DNA of 37,859 bases from Ruminococcaceae bacterium UBA6845 (GCA_002449395.1 DKDP01000051.1:1-37859); one strand, 5' to 3'; shown: positions 22,401 through 31,835, counted from the stretch's first letter. The notes: generated by a model not told the origin, from the sequence alone. A program made the numbers and translations.

Positions 22401-25400
22401 TTGCAACGGAAAGCGTTGTGTAAAGCGACAGATCGGACGGGATATTAGCCTTTGCCAGCTCAACCTGCGTGTAATCCGCCGGTGCATATTCAAGTCCGTT
22501 GATCTTGTCGTTGATTGCGGTCACATAGCCGTCAACCGTTGACTGATATCTTATGTCAAGACTTCTGTCCACGCTTGCAATTGCAAGATTGAGGGCAGAA
22601 AGGGATTCGTTGGTATAGAGCGGATATCCCGGATGAGCCTTTTCAAAAGTATCGTTTTCGGCGAGCTTCGCATTCGCCTCAGTTATCTTATTGTCAACGT
22701 TCGTATAGTTTGCAGGAAGATATTCGAGCTTTGAAATAGCCTCTCGGATCGCCTGCGCATAACCGTCGACCTGTGCCTGCTTGCTGATGTCGAGATTTGC
22801 AACTACGGCAAGGTAAGCGCTTGTCAGTCTGTTGAGACTTTCAGCCGTATAAAGAGCACTTCCGGAAGAGATTATCGGAGAAGCCTCTTTCTGAGCGGCG
22901 GTGACTTCGGTATAATCTGCCTTATTCTCCTTGAGAGCCGCAACGGCGCTTCTGATAGCCGCCGCAAAAGCGTCAACCTGTGCCTGCTTATCGCTGTCAA
23001 GGTTACGTATTACATTGTCAATAGCCGTGGTAACATTCGACCAGTTTGAATAGAAAGTTTCCGCCGTAAAGCCGTAGGTTGAAGCGTAGGTCTTCATTAC
23101 GTTATCGGCAATTGCCTGCGCCTCGGCAATTGCGGCGTCAACATCGGTGTAATCCGCACCGTTTGTTGTAAGGCTGTCAATCGCCGATCTGACAGCGGCA
23201 ACAGCTCTGTCGATCTCACTCTGATATCTGATATCAAGATCAATCTTCGACTCAAGATTTGCAACCGCATTATCAACCGAGCTGAGATCGGTATATTTTG
23301 ATCTGTCAATCGAATTTGCCTCGGCAATAATGTTTACAGCCGCTGTTGTGTCGGCAGGCTTATATTCAATATTATCAAGCCAATATTTAAGATTCGCAAC
23401 TGCGGAATCAACATCGCTCTGCCTTGAAAGATCAAGTCCGTGAAGAGCTACAAGCGCATTGTAAGCGGATCTGAGATTCTCGGCGACATCATCAACAATA
23501 TATGAAAGATTGAGAATCTTATATGAATTTTCAGCTTTCGTTGCCTCGGTATAGTCCGCACCGTTAAGTTTAAGTGCGTCTATCGCATTTCTGAGAAGAA
23601 GCGTGTAGCCGTCGACTGTCGCCTGTTCGGTAATGTCAAGGTATGTGCCGACCGTATATCCTTCAAGCTCGTTATAAAGGCAGCCCGCACTTCTAAGGAC
23701 GGATTCAACCTTTGCCCAGCCGGAGTATACCTCCGATGCAGGCTTTCCGTAAATCGTCGGTGTTTCCGTCATTATCTTATTAACCGTATTGATGTTTGCG
23801 ATAAAATCGGAATAATCAGCCGTTGCATACTCAAGAGCATCAATTGCGGCTTTGATATCAATCGCAGACTTATCAACTGCCGGCTGATAAAGAACGCTGT
23901 AATTGTCGACGTATGCATCAATTATATTCTGGAGCTTCGCCCACGATGCAAGAGTGTAGTTATTCCGGTTCTTGCCGATAGCCTGCTTATAGTAAGCGTC
24001 GGCAAGCGAATAATCCGCTTTTCTCATCTGAAGATTTGCATATGCCGTTTTAAGAGCCGTATAAGCGGTGTCAATATCGCTCTGTGATTGATCGGGCTTT
24101 GCAAGACAGGTCTTTGCATTCAGAAAAGCTGTCTGAAAATCCTCCCAGCCGGATGAATAATACCACGACTGCGGGTTATAGCCCTTAAACTCGCCGTCGG
24201 CAAGCTCAATCGTCATTGATGTGGGATCGGTTCCCTGAATCTCCTCAACAAGAGTTCTCAGTGAGCCCTTATCATATGTAATAAAGCGGAAGCTGAATGA
24301 CTGTCCGACATAAACATTGGTCCATGCGGCAGGAGTATGATATTTCAGAGAAACGGTATATTCCTTCGTTCCCGTCTCCTTACAGGGTCCGACACCCTCA
24401 AAATAGGTCTGAAGAGTGGAACTCATGGCAATGCCGGTCACCATAGGTTGGTTCTTCGGCAAAGACATACCGAGTTCTGCGCTTGCCGCCGTATCGTTAT
24501 CCGGGTTGTTAGATGTGTTTGATGAGCTGAAAGTATTAACAATTCCCGAAGATACGTATGCGCTGTCAACTCCAACGGTAACCTGCTCCTTGGTGCTGGA
24601 AGCGTATGTCGGAATAACAGTATGGAAACGCAGATTTAAAGATGAAAGAGTTGAAGTAACGCTCTTATCAATATAAACCGTTGAGAGCGGGCGGTTTGAA
24701 TCCGCATTGATGGCAACATTATAGTTCTTGCTGGCATCGGTTCCGCTGATACTTCTCATATTACCGAAATCCGATGTCCATGCAGGTGTACTGCTCGTAA
24801 ATGCGGAATCATTTGTAAAATCAACCGTACCGTCAGCTGTGCCGTTATTATACAATGAACCGTAAGTATTCTCACCGAGAATCATTGTTGCGATGTATGA
24901 ACGGTTTTTGGTGTCCGTACCTACAACAAAGTTCTCAAACGTTCTCTTTGTCGAATAAAGACCCGTCGGCGAAGAGATTGACTCAACATATGAAACGCAC
25001 TGAGTTTCGTACTTATTTGTATATGTCTTTCCGCTGATCTTGTTCGTTTCACTGTATGTATAGCTGACGGTAAATATGAGTGATGTACCGACAAGCGCAG
25101 TACCGCCGCTTACCGTCCAGGTATACGTACCGTTAGAGAACGTCGGGGTTGCCGAAGCGTATGTAACAGTGGTATTGCTGCAGGAAATTGTAGGCGTACT
25201 GTCAAGCGTCACACCGGGGGTAAAGGATATCTGCGTCGAGTACGGAGTCTCTCCGCAGTATGCAATGTTTGCAAATTTACCCGAGAGGTACGGCACTCCC
25301 GATTTGGTAGCCTTAACAATAACCGAATTATTTCCCGACGGAGGTTTTATGGAGTTGCTTGCATACGCAACTCGTGTCACCTCATTGACATATATGCCGG

Positions 25401-25542
25401 CAGTCGGTCGGTTAAGAACCAATGTCGGATCCGCAGGCGCCGCCTCAGCGGTAATACCTCCCGGCATAAGAGTCAGCGGGATAGATGAAATAACCAAAGC
25501 GATCACTGCAATTATGCTGATGATCTTTCTTTTGAGTTTCAT
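19429..25542 (-). CDS. Giant secreted FIVAR-repeat protein with C-terminal dockerin-like domain
   Basis: A 2037-residue protein. The signal peptide is MKLKRKIISII ... MPGGITAEAA. Residues about 35-500 are Ser/Thr-rich and beta-rich, like an adhesin head. Residues about 508-1886 hold some 20 helical repeats of 65-85 residues. Each opens with ADYT or ADYS (some ANYT/ANYD), then a YT-E-S segment, then LDI--Q--VD-Y/F and a closing helix. This is the FIVAR pattern seen in large Gram-positive surface proteins. A linker with TGTTVKVISSITGEEI precedes a dockerin-type repeat GDVDGNGLINTSDTKIVSNA (1966-1985); the second dockerin repeat is degenerate. No cell-wall sorting signal is present. I chose ATG 25542, with AAGGTGG 8 bases upstream, over a GTG at 25554. 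It probably forms a long extracellular stalk or binds polysaccharide. Confidence 0.85.
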   Translation of the reverse strand: MKLKRKIISIIAVIALVISSIPLTLMPGGITAEAAPADPTLVLNRPTAGIYVNEVTRVAYASNSIKPPSGNNSVIVKATKSGVPYLSGKFANIAYCGETPYSTQISFTPGVTLDSTPTISCSNTTVTYASATPTFSNGTYTWTVSGGTALVGTSLIFTVSYTYSETNKISGKTYTNKYETQCVSYVESISSPTGLYSTKRTFENFVVGTDTKNRSYIATMILGENTYGSLYNNGTADGTVDFTNDSAFTSSTPAWTSDFGNMRSISGTDASKNYNVAINADSNRPLSTVYIDKSVTSTLSSLNLRFHTVIPTYASSTKEQVTVGVDSAYVSSGIVNTFSSSNTSNNPDNDTAASAELGMSLPKNQPMVTGIAMSSTLQTYFEGVGPCKETGTKEYTVSLKYHTPAAWTNVYVGQSFSFRFITYDKGSLRTLVEEIQGTDPTSMTIELADGEFKGYNPQSWYYSSGWEDFQTAFLNAKTCLAKPDQSQSDIDTAYTALKTAYANLQMRKADYSLADAYYKQAIGKNRNNYTLASWAKLQNIIDAYVDNYSVLYQPAVDKSAIDIKAAIDALEYATADYSDFIANINTVNKIMTETPTIYGKPASEVYSGWAKVESVLRSAGCLYNELEGYTVGTYLDITEQATVDGYTLLLRNAIDALKLNGADYTEATKAENSYKILNLSYIVDDVAENLRSAYNALVALHGLDLSRQSDVDSAVANLKYWLDNIEYKPADTTAAVNIIAEANSIDRSKYTDLSSVDNAVANLESKIDLDIRYQSEIDRAVAAVRSAIDSLTTNGADYTDVDAAIAEAQAIADNVMKTYASTYGFTAETFYSNWSNVTTAIDNVIRNLDSDKQAQVDAFAAAIRSAVAALKENKADYTEVTAAQKEASPIISSGSALYTAESLNRLTSAYLAVVANLDISKQAQVDGYAQAIREAISKLEYLPANYTNVDNKITEANAKLAENDTFEKAHPGYPLYTNESLSALNLAIASVDRSLDIRYQSTVDGYVTAINDKINGLEYAPADYTQVELAKANIPSDLSLYTTLSVATLNSILKKIDTTLKTDQQSKVDGYVTSINNAVASLKYKNADYSKVNAAKAKVPSDSSLYTEESWQHLQDKLADVVTGLDIRYQDQVDKYAEAIETAINVLKYKPADYTDVNKALSEIPSDLSIYTDDSVQALNDVVNSIDKYLDIRYQSTVDGYASSVRAKIGALKTKGADYTAVIEAVNKGNAKIAEGIYTDESVAVLNKAISDVQYNLDITKQAQVDAYAQAINDAISKLVVKFVPADYTQVDSEIGKIPSDLTVYTDETVAALNAAVNAVDRSLGKDQQATVDGYAESIKTAREALKYKDADYSAVETAKTKVPADSSLYTAESWQNLQNKINAVVEGLDITQQSRVDAFAKDIEDAIAALRYVLANYDEVTKAKGEIPSDLSLYTDETVAKLNEVLNGIDYTLDITKQATVDTYPPAIREAIKNLKYKPADYTAVDAAKEKVPTDSSLYTEESWQELQDKLNAVRTGLDITHQAEVDKFASDIEDALENLEYVGANYDDVRKAIQEANDTMDEKLHTAASRAAVRTAINLVDYTLDITKQATVDGYAAAIRKAVSELEYNPADYSAVNTAKGKVPKDSSIYTAESWQNLQDKLAAVKENLDIRYQAQVNGYAADIEQAITDLKYLPADYTKLRQAVDDAEAEIKTGYYTKESVSSLESLIASINWELDIRDQKKVDLYEQSVRAGIEALKLLPADYTAVDNAITAAKAEIDKGWYTDESVAKLQDAIDSVVTGYTKNRQSEVDEFAQNIVKATNDLVKKLANYTELQKILDLLDNSSSEIYNNTYKNFDEVMALIASYRENTVKNNMNLTVDKQSTVDEMTATLQGYIDSLEPETAKEVFEAKEGSTTVIKDGYIYGLSTGMTKSAFQSKFITYENVELKYSGNSGRFLGTGTTVKVISSITGEEIASYIIIIYGDVDGNGLINTSDTKIVSNAINKRAVLTAPQKKAARLVSRVSVGTTDYKALKKVVQKKASINQKTGKLKTSA
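19885..24020 (-). repeat. Tandem FIVAR-coding repeats with a two-repeat higher-order unit
   Basis: About 20 tandem repeats of about 195-260 nt. Within the array a two-repeat unit recurs. The 9-base word CCAGCTCTC (plus strand) starts at 20632, 21028, 21418 and 22210, spacings of 396, 390 and 792 (twice 396). It marks repeats of the SSLYTEESWQ type, which alternate with repeats of the SDLSLYTDETV type. Confidence 0.85.
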
Positions 25543-25623
25543 CACAAACACCACCTTGTATCTGATATTTTTTACAAAATATATTCGATGTTTAAAACGT
25601 ACTTCTCGAATATACCTAAAAAT

Positions 25624-25652
25624 ATTTTAACACAGGATCAACATTTCGTCAA
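25624..25652 (-). promoter_or_regulatory. Promoter of the FIVAR/cohesin-like gene pair
   Basis: TTGACG (25647-25652), 17-base spacer and TAAAAT (25624-25629) on the minus strand, about 75 bases of leader before ATG 25542. Confidence 0.82.
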
Positions 25653-25718
25653 CAAATTTGCGGAGTTTTTATTTTCTCCAAAGAAAAATTCATTAAATTT
25701 GTTTAATATAGCCATAAC

Positions 25719-25753
25719 GAAAAGCCGCCCGATCCGTGAATGAACCGAGCGAC
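25719..25753 (-). terminator. Terminator of the GH95-like gene
   Basis: On the minus strand GTCGCTCGGTTC pairs with GGATCGGGCGGC, using several G-U pairs, followed by TTTT. It lies directly after the stop at 25758. Confidence 0.78.
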
Positions 25754-25757
25754 CTTT

Positions 25758-27827
25758 TTATTTCTCTTTTATGTAAATGACCGAGCCAACGCCCGTTTCC
25801 GTTTCAATTATACTTTCATCGGTAACAAAAATTTTTCCGTCGGGAGAGACCTCCGCTTTTTCAAACGGATTTTCAATTCTGATTTTTCTGCCCTTTTCGC
25901 TGAGAATTTTTATACCGTCGATCTTTCCGTCCTTTACTGACGCCGAGACGAGGAATGCTCCGTCCGCCCTGAGATCTCTGAACGAGCAATCAATGTCTCT
26001 GTCCCAAACGGGGAAAAATCTGATTATTCCCTCATAGCTTTGCAGAACCATTTCGTTGAGCGTTGTGCAGGCTATACTGCTGTTTTCAAGACATCCGCCG
26101 CCGTGGAGAAAAAGCATATTCGGAAGCTGAAATTTATCAAAATTCTGCTTCATCCGCTTGATAATCAGCTTCGGATCAAGTCCGATTCTTGCAGAGCACG
26201 GAAAAATCGAGCAGCCTGCGTTTCCGTCATCCCACCTGTCGTTGGTAAAGAACGTGTTTCGGGAAATTTCAAGGGTCTTACTGTCCGAGCTCAGACCGAT
26301 CTGACCGCACGGGTAGATATGCTGAATACACAGACCGTTTGAATCGTTCCAATCGGTGCCCTTTGAGGTGTAGCGAAAAACTTCTTTCCCGTTCTTCTCA
26401 AACGTCGGAAATTCGTGGAGGTTATCGACAATATCCTGCCACTTTTCTCTGCGGACGCTGTCACGGTCAAGCTCCCTTGAAATGTCGATCAGACACTTAA
26501 AAAACATCCTCAATAAGCCGAGCGAAAGAAGATTGTTTTCCTCGTGAATCTTCTCATCGTATTCTTTCGGATCAAAGCCATCCTTATAATACGGAATTTC
26601 GTGAACGGCGTCGCCAACCACATTGTAAATACCGTCACGGTTCACGAGGTAACCCTCCCAAAATGCCGCAACATCCAAAAAGAACGGGTAAATTTTCTGT
26701 GCATATTCCTTGTCATATGTTGCGTACCAACGCATTATCATTATGTCCGTTGAATGGATCGCATTACTGCGCTGACCGAGGAACATCTTTTCCCAGACAT
26801 CGTCGCACCTTTCCGTCAGCATTCCTTTCGGTCCGATTCCGACAGGATAAAACACACCGTGCTGATTGAGAAATCTCTCGGCAAACTGTCTGCCCCTCTC
26901 CCTCATATCAAAAATCGGTGCCGAATAGCAATCGGTCAGCTCCGTGTGATTTGAGGAACAGGCACCGTAAAACGAGCCCTGATAATTATAATTGAGATGA
27001 TAGTCGCCTTTCCAGTTCACCCTGTTGACCGTTATGAAATTTCCGTAAAGTCCGGGAGGAAAATCCGTATTCAAGGCGCAAACCGCAAGCAGATACTGCG
27101 AAGCGTACCAATTCATCTCTAAAAATTCGTCCGACGAGGTGAATGATGATTTTTCATAAAATTTCTTCCACCACGCCCGATTATCATCTCGCTCACGGTC
27201 ATAGGTTTCCTCGTTGTATTCCTTGATCCTTGATAAATCCGACTTTTTATCAAAGGAAGAATCAAGCGAAATAACACAAATATTGCCACGATCCGAATCA
27301 ATGTTCCTCACGGCAACATTCATCTCTGTATCAAAGACGAGATTGTCGCCCGAAAACTTCATTTTATAGAACAAAGCTCCGTCGTTCTCATCTTTTCTGA
27401 GCGATTCGCCTTTGATATCGGCAGGAATAAATTCCGGGAGTTTAAATGGAATATTCTCGGAAAACTCCGATTTTATCCATACGCATCTTGTCTTATGGCT
27501 GACAAAGATGAGAAATTCCGCATAATCCTTTCCGTCGGAAAATCGGCAAAATATTTCGCCCTCATCCATACGCTGTTCAACGTAGTAATTTTCATAAAGT
27601 CTGTGCGGAATGTCGAAGTTCAGCATACCGACAGGCTTTATTCCGCCGTCGCTTTGTCCGTCCTCCCCTGCAAGCCAAAAATCCGCCTTGCTGATGTGGC
27701 AGGTCATTCCGTTTTTATGCTCGCCCAAAATTACGCCGATATCGCCGTTGCCGCATATCGCTCCGTCGGGAGTTGAATGCTTTCCCGAGCGTTTCGGTCT
27801 TTCTCTTATAATCGTAGTGTGCTTCAT
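25758..27827 (-). CDS. Cytosolic glycoside hydrolase, GH95-like
   Basis: A 689-residue protein without a signal peptide. The N-terminal beta domain begins with PDGAICGNGDIGVILGE, like the amino-terminal domain of GH95 and related (alpha/alpha)6 glycosidases. The central helical barrel has MNWYASQYLLAVCALN, PPGLYGNFITVNRVNWKGDY, LNYNYQ and SYEGIIRFFPVWD. These correspond to the GH95 pattern LQGIWN ... WDSKY-x-N-x-N ... LLPALP. GH95 enzymes cleave terminal fucose or related sugars (alpha-1,2-L-fucosidase, some alpha-galactosidases). The match is by eye and partly degenerate: the DGNFGG-type motif reads GGGCLENSS. Substrate is therefore unsure. ATG 27827 has GGAGG upstream. It begins 26 bases after the terminator of the dockerin gene, so it likely depends on read-through or a promoter I cannot see. 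Confidence 0.75.
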   Translation of the reverse strand: MKHTTIIRERPKRSGKHSTPDGAICGNGDIGVILGEHKNGMTCHISKADFWLAGEDGQSDGGIKPVGMLNFDIPHRLYENYYVEQRMDEGEIFCRFSDGKDYAEFLIFVSHKTRCVWIKSEFSENIPFKLPEFIPADIKGESLRKDENDGALFYKMKFSGDNLVFDTEMNVAVRNIDSDRGNICVISLDSSFDKKSDLSRIKEYNEETYDRERDDNRAWWKKFYEKSSFTSSDEFLEMNWYASQYLLAVCALNTDFPPGLYGNFITVNRVNWKGDYHLNYNYQGSFYGACSSNHTELTDCYSAPIFDMRERGRQFAERFLNQHGVFYPVGIGPKGMLTERCDDVWEKMFLGQRSNAIHSTDIMIMRWYATYDKEYAQKIYPFFLDVAAFWEGYLVNRDGIYNVVGDAVHEIPYYKDGFDPKEYDEKIHEENNLLSLGLLRMFFKCLIDISRELDRDSVRREKWQDIVDNLHEFPTFEKNGKEVFRYTSKGTDWNDSNGLCIQHIYPCGQIGLSSDSKTLEISRNTFFTNDRWDDGNAGCSIFPCSARIGLDPKLIIKRMKQNFDKFQLPNMLFLHGGGCLENSSIACTTLNEMVLQSYEGIIRFFPVWDRDIDCSFRDLRADGAFLVSASVKDGKIDGIKILSEKGRKIRIENPFEKAEVSPDGKIFVTDESIIETETGVGSVIYIKEK

Positions 27828-27847
27828 AGAATCCTCCGTCAGAATTT

Positions 27848-27875
27848 TAAAAAGGCTGCCGATTGCTCGGCAGCC
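27848..27875 (-). terminator. Terminator of the 1195-residue dockerin gene
   Basis: GGCTGCCGA and TCGGCAGCC (27854-27862, 27867-27875) with a 4-base loop, then TTTTT on the minus strand. Confidence 0.9.
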
Positions 27876-27899
27876 CGAAAGTTTTTTTGCAGAAAACTA

Positions 27900-30800
27900 T
27901 TATAATGTTGCTCCGTTAGCAAGATCAACGAATGATGTGTACTTGCCGATGCACTCCGACGGAGCCTGATTTATTGTCTCTCTGCCGACACCTGCATTTT
28001 CAACCGACTTGATATCGGAGTTACCGATATTGCCGTCGAAGTTGAGGTCGCCCGCATATACGATGTAATCTGCGGCTTCCTTAGGATCAAGCATAAGTGA
28101 CGCATAAGCTCTGAGAAGAACAACGTCCTGACCGTCAATCTTACCGTCTCCGTTTACATCGCCGAAGATAACAACGGTGTAGTGATTGAGGACATTTGCC
28201 TCTCCGTAAGGATCGTCAACGATATTCAGAACAGCACCCGTACCTGAACCGTTCGCTGTCGGAACAAGTGTAACACTACCGTCTCCGGAATATCCGTAGA
28301 ACGATGAGAAGTAATCGTTGAATCCCTCAAGTCCGCCGAAGTCCTCCTGATCCTGAGCTGTCCAGAATGTCTCGTCATAACCGATAGCGTAGCCGTATCT
28401 TTCGTCAATATTCTGCTCAAAAGAATTGTCGCCGTAGTTATAAAATTCAATTGAAGGAATGGATACGAGCTTCTCGATTGAATCATAGAGCTTCTTATAG
28501 AAGTTATCAACGAGCTTCTGGCTGTCCTGATCATAATCACGGTCAAGTGCAACCGCCTGCTTGTATGCGTCAACAACCTTCTGTACCGAATCCTTTGTAT
28601 AGCGAACCGGCGGGAAGAGGTTTGCTACACGATCGATCTGACCGTCAAGCTCCTCGTAATTTGCAAGTCCTACATATGCCTTAAGATTGTGGAGAGCCTT
28701 TGAAAGCTGACGTCTTGCGGTGTTGATCTTGGACTGTCTGTAATCCATCTCGGTACCCGCCGCAACGTGCTCATTGTACTCTTTCATAACCTTGTTTGCG
28801 AACTGGTAAGCGTTCCAGTAGGCGTTCCATGTTCTGTCGGTATACTTCTTTGTTCCGTCGGCATTGAGGTTATCCTCATACTTAACTGTTCCGAGAGGAG
28901 CAAGAACCTTGTTGAGCTGGTATGTTGACTTGTATGTCTGGTTGCCTATCAGAAGATCCTTATAGGTTCTGAGTGCGTAGCAGTTGAAAGTAATATCCGC
29001 ACTTGACGGGTAAACTTCCTTGCCCTTTTCAGCCTCATCATACTGTGAAATAAGACTGCCGGCAGTTCTGAGCGTTGATCTGAACTTGAGATATGCCCAC
29101 GGTGCGAAATCGACCATATGGAAATACTCATAGTTATCGTCATAGTAGTTGAGGCCCTCATTGCCTGTGAGTGCAAGCTCATTGTAGATAGCCTTAAGCT
29201 CGCTGATGCTGTAAGTCTCGCCGGGAGTATGATTTGTGTTGTAATCAACTGTCACGTAGTCATAGGACTTGACATCAATAGCTCCGAGAAGCTCAGCGAG
29301 GAGATCAAGTGATGTGTCGCAAAGTGAGCCTTCGCCTGTGATATTTGCAAGGCTGCCGAGGAGCATCTTGACTGTGTTCTTGAGACCGCAGCCGTTGTTT
29401 GCGCCGTCGGTGTTAACATTTGTGATGATCTGATCAAGTCTTGTGTAGCTGTAAGGAATGATCAGTGAAAGCTGAGCAGCGTTGTCGGTTGTGCCCGCCG
29501 TCTCATAATGAGGAAGCTGGAACAGACCGTTGAGAACTCTTGCAAGAAGATTTGTGATAATCTGTGTGAGCGGCTTATCGAGCGTTGCCGTAAGAGTTGA
29601 TGTCGAAGCACGGCGACCGATAAGCGAAAGAAGAGTATTGACATCGAAGTCAAGGATAGGATTGAGGATCTTATCCATAACGATTTCTCTCATACCGTCC
29701 TTGCTGTTTTCAACACCGTAGCAGATGTTCGTGAGAGGAATAACCTGGTTAACAGAGTAATAAACCTTTGCCCAAACATCGGTGCTGTTTGCAGCGGAAC
29801 CGAGATTAAAGAACTTTGAATACTTCGTGAGGAAGAAATCAAATGCTGCATTGAGCTCAGCAGAGAATGTGATCTTTGTGGGATCGGAGTTAACGGTTTC
29901 CATACCGAACTCACCGACAAGATAGTAGTCTACCAAAGCGCCGGCAAGGTCAAGGCACCAGTCACCGTCCGGGTTGTACTGAGAACCGATGTAGTTGCCG
30001 TCGGCGTCCTTCTTAGCCATAAGATCCTCGAACTCTGCGTTCGGATAGAGATCCTTAAGTACGTCGATAAGGGTATATGTTGCGAGCTCTCTGATCGAGT
30101 CGCAGTTATCCGAGAACTCAACGTCGTCAACAAGTGCCTCAAGGAGGAACTTGACAAGGAATGCGAACGTCTGCTCGTCATTCATTGTTTCGAGAGCCGT
30201 TGACTGCTCGTCTGTGATTTCCGGGGCATCCTTCCATACGGAACCGATGATCGGGAGAAGCATCTTTACATATTCGGAGAGCTTGGAAACAAATGTCGGC
30301 TCAAGAGTGAGATACTTGCCGCCGTTTCCGTCATCCTGGAAGTAAATATACTTTGTAATACCCTCTTTGAGGATATATTTAAGTGCAACGTTGATTTTAT
30401 CTATCGGCTTCGGGGCTGTCGGATTCTCAACGCCCTGAGACTCAAGGAATTTGGCGATCAATTCATCCTGAGAAGCGTCCTCGGGAAGACCCATTGTTTC
30501 GTTGGTGACGAAAAGGGTGATGGCGATATTGATATAAGATGTATCTGCAGTGGTGTCCTCAGGGTCAATCTTCAATGCGTCGAGAATGAGGTTACCTGCA
30601 TATTTAACAACAATATCGTCGATAAGTGCGCTGAACAACGACTCGATAAGATCATAGGTCTTAACCTTAGTAAAGTCGATCGAGGAACCGATAGAGGTCT
30701 TGAGCGACGGGAGAAGATCAACGAGCTTAACGTATTCCTTCAGCGTGCCGTCCTCATTCTTGGCAAGTCCGAGGAAATCGGCAGCGGCATTCGATCCGTC

Positions 30801-31487
30801 CGGCTTTGCGAGCATATCGCAGACGAACTTAACAAGACGGTTGTTAACGAAGTCGTTGACTATGTAGTCGAGGTTATCGTAGGCTCCGCCGACCGCAAAG
30901 CCCTCGCCCGTCGAATTGATCAATGCCTTATAAACCATCTCGTTTATATAGCCGTGAAGATCGTTGAGCATAGGAATCTTATCTTTCGGATTCCAGAAAT
31001 TCTTTATAATTCCAAGGCTGAATGAGTTGTCCGCCCATTTGTAAAGCGGATCTGCATTTGAATTGAGCCACTGAAGAAGATATCCGAGAACCTGAAGGTC
31101 GGTCATATTGTCCGAACGACGTCTGATATCGCTGTTTCTCGGAACGTCGAAATTCATATTTTCGATATCACCGAAGCTGAACGTCTTATAAAGAGTATGT
31201 CCGGTAATGTCCTTGACCGAATCAAAAAGAGAGTCCAGAGAATAGATGTGAATATGCAAGCTGAGCACACTCAGGTCGAAATTTACATCCAGTCCCGAAA
31301 GAACCTGGTCGTCAAGGTAGTCAAGCATTGCGGACGCCGCCTGCTCCTTTGTGAAAACAGGCTGCTTAACACTGCTGTAACTGCAGGTCGTGTAGCTGGT
31401 TTTGTATGCGCTTACACCGACAGTCAGGCATGAGAGCATCATGACGAGCGCGATGAGAACACATAACAGTCGTTTGGATTGTTTCAC
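27900..31487 (-). CDS. Large secreted dockerin-containing protein of unknown function
   Basis: A 1195-residue protein with a signal peptide (MKQSKRLLCVLIALVMML, cleaved near VSAY). The first ~900 residues are mostly helical and match no family I know. They include repeated short VNRFV/LLAKLL-like helices and LPXTS-free linkers. A helical stretch at about 930-1065, with AYWNAYQFANKVMKEY and YTKDSVQKVVDAYKQAV, resembles FIVAR repeats. The C-terminus has a two-repeat type I dockerin from 1109: GDVNGDGKIDGQDVVLLRAY and GDLNFDGNIGNSDIKSVENA, both with intact calcium-loop Asp/Asn residues. A tail of about 27 residues follows. Start GTG 31487, 8 bases after GGAGG. Own promoter (31579-31607) and terminator. 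It should dock onto a cohesin-bearing scaffold. Confidence 0.83.
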   Translation of the reverse strand: MKQSKRLLCVLIALVMMLSCLTVGVSAYKTSYTTCSYSSVKQPVFTKEQAASAMLDYLDDQVLSGLDVNFDLSVLSLHIHIYSLDSLFDSVKDITGHTLYKTFSFGDIENMNFDVPRNSDIRRRSDNMTDLQVLGYLLQWLNSNADPLYKWADNSFSLGIIKNFWNPKDKIPMLNDLHGYINEMVYKALINSTGEGFAVGGAYDNLDYIVNDFVNNRLVKFVCDMLAKPDGSNAAADFLGLAKNEDGTLKEYVKLVDLLPSLKTSIGSSIDFTKVKTYDLIESLFSALIDDIVVKYAGNLILDALKIDPEDTTADTSYINIAITLFVTNETMGLPEDASQDELIAKFLESQGVENPTAPKPIDKINVALKYILKEGITKYIYFQDDGNGGKYLTLEPTFVSKLSEYVKMLLPIIGSVWKDAPEITDEQSTALETMNDEQTFAFLVKFLLEALVDDVEFSDNCDSIRELATYTLIDVLKDLYPNAEFEDLMAKKDADGNYIGSQYNPDGDWCLDLAGALVDYYLVGEFGMETVNSDPTKITFSAELNAAFDFFLTKYSKFFNLGSAANSTDVWAKVYYSVNQVIPLTNICYGVENSKDGMREIVMDKILNPILDFDVNTLLSLIGRRASTSTLTATLDKPLTQIITNLLARVLNGLFQLPHYETAGTTDNAAQLSLIIPYSYTRLDQIITNVNTDGANNGCGLKNTVKMLLGSLANITGEGSLCDTSLDLLAELLGAIDVKSYDYVTVDYNTNHTPGETYSISELKAIYNELALTGNEGLNYYDDNYEYFHMVDFAPWAYLKFRSTLRTAGSLISQYDEAEKGKEVYPSSADITFNCYALRTYKDLLIGNQTYKSTYQLNKVLAPLGTVKYEDNLNADGTKKYTDRTWNAYWNAYQFANKVMKEYNEHVAAGTEMDYRQSKINTARRQLSKALHNLKAYVGLANYEELDGQIDRVANLFPPVRYTKDSVQKVVDAYKQAVALDRDYDQDSQKLVDNFYKKLYDSIEKLVSIPSIEFYNYGDNSFEQNIDERYGYAIGYDETFWTAQDQEDFGGLEGFNDYFSSFYGYSGDGSVTLVPTANGSGTGAVLNIVDDPYGEANVLNHYTVVIFGDVNGDGKIDGQDVVLLRAYASLMLDPKEAADYIVYAGDLNFDGNIGNSDIKSVENAGVGRETINQAPSECIGKYTSFVDLANGATL

Positions 31488-31578
31488 CTAAAACACCTCC
31501 GTTAAATTTCCGATCTACGTCGGAGAAAAACTGTAAATAGGGTCGCCAAAATCCACCATTCCAGTTTGGCTTATAATA

Positions 31579-31607
31579 ATATTATCAGATAAACGCAATT
31601 TTGTAAA
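31579..31607 (-). promoter_or_regulatory. Promoter of the 1195-residue dockerin gene
   Basis: TTTACA (31602-31607), 17-base spacer and TAATAT (31579-31584) on the minus strand. Confidence 0.65.
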
Positions 31608-31807
31608 TAGGTTTTTCCAAATTAACACATTGCAAATTAGACAAAAATTCAAAAAATTTTTATTTAAAAGCAATAATGGCAACAAAAAAATTAAATCTTC
31701 ATCCGTTTTTCTATTGCTTTTTTGCAAAAAAGAACCCCGTTTCTCTATACATTATATAATAAACGGTTGTTTTACGGACAAATTTTGCAAAACAAGAGAC
31801 TTTTCGG

Positions 31808-31835
31808 TTGAAAAACTGTTTTAATATGGTATAAT
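31808..31835 (+). promoter_or_regulatory. Promoter of the GH109-like operon
   Basis: TTGAAA (31808-31813), 16-base spacer and perfect TATAAT (31830-31835), about 25 bases before the expected start of the coding region's ribosome site. Confidence 0.8.

Noticed and set aside
31630..31824. 64-residue ORF in the divergent intergenic region
   Set aside because: Low-complexity Lys/Phe/Asn text from AT-rich DNA, no ribosome site, and it overlaps the promoter at 31808.
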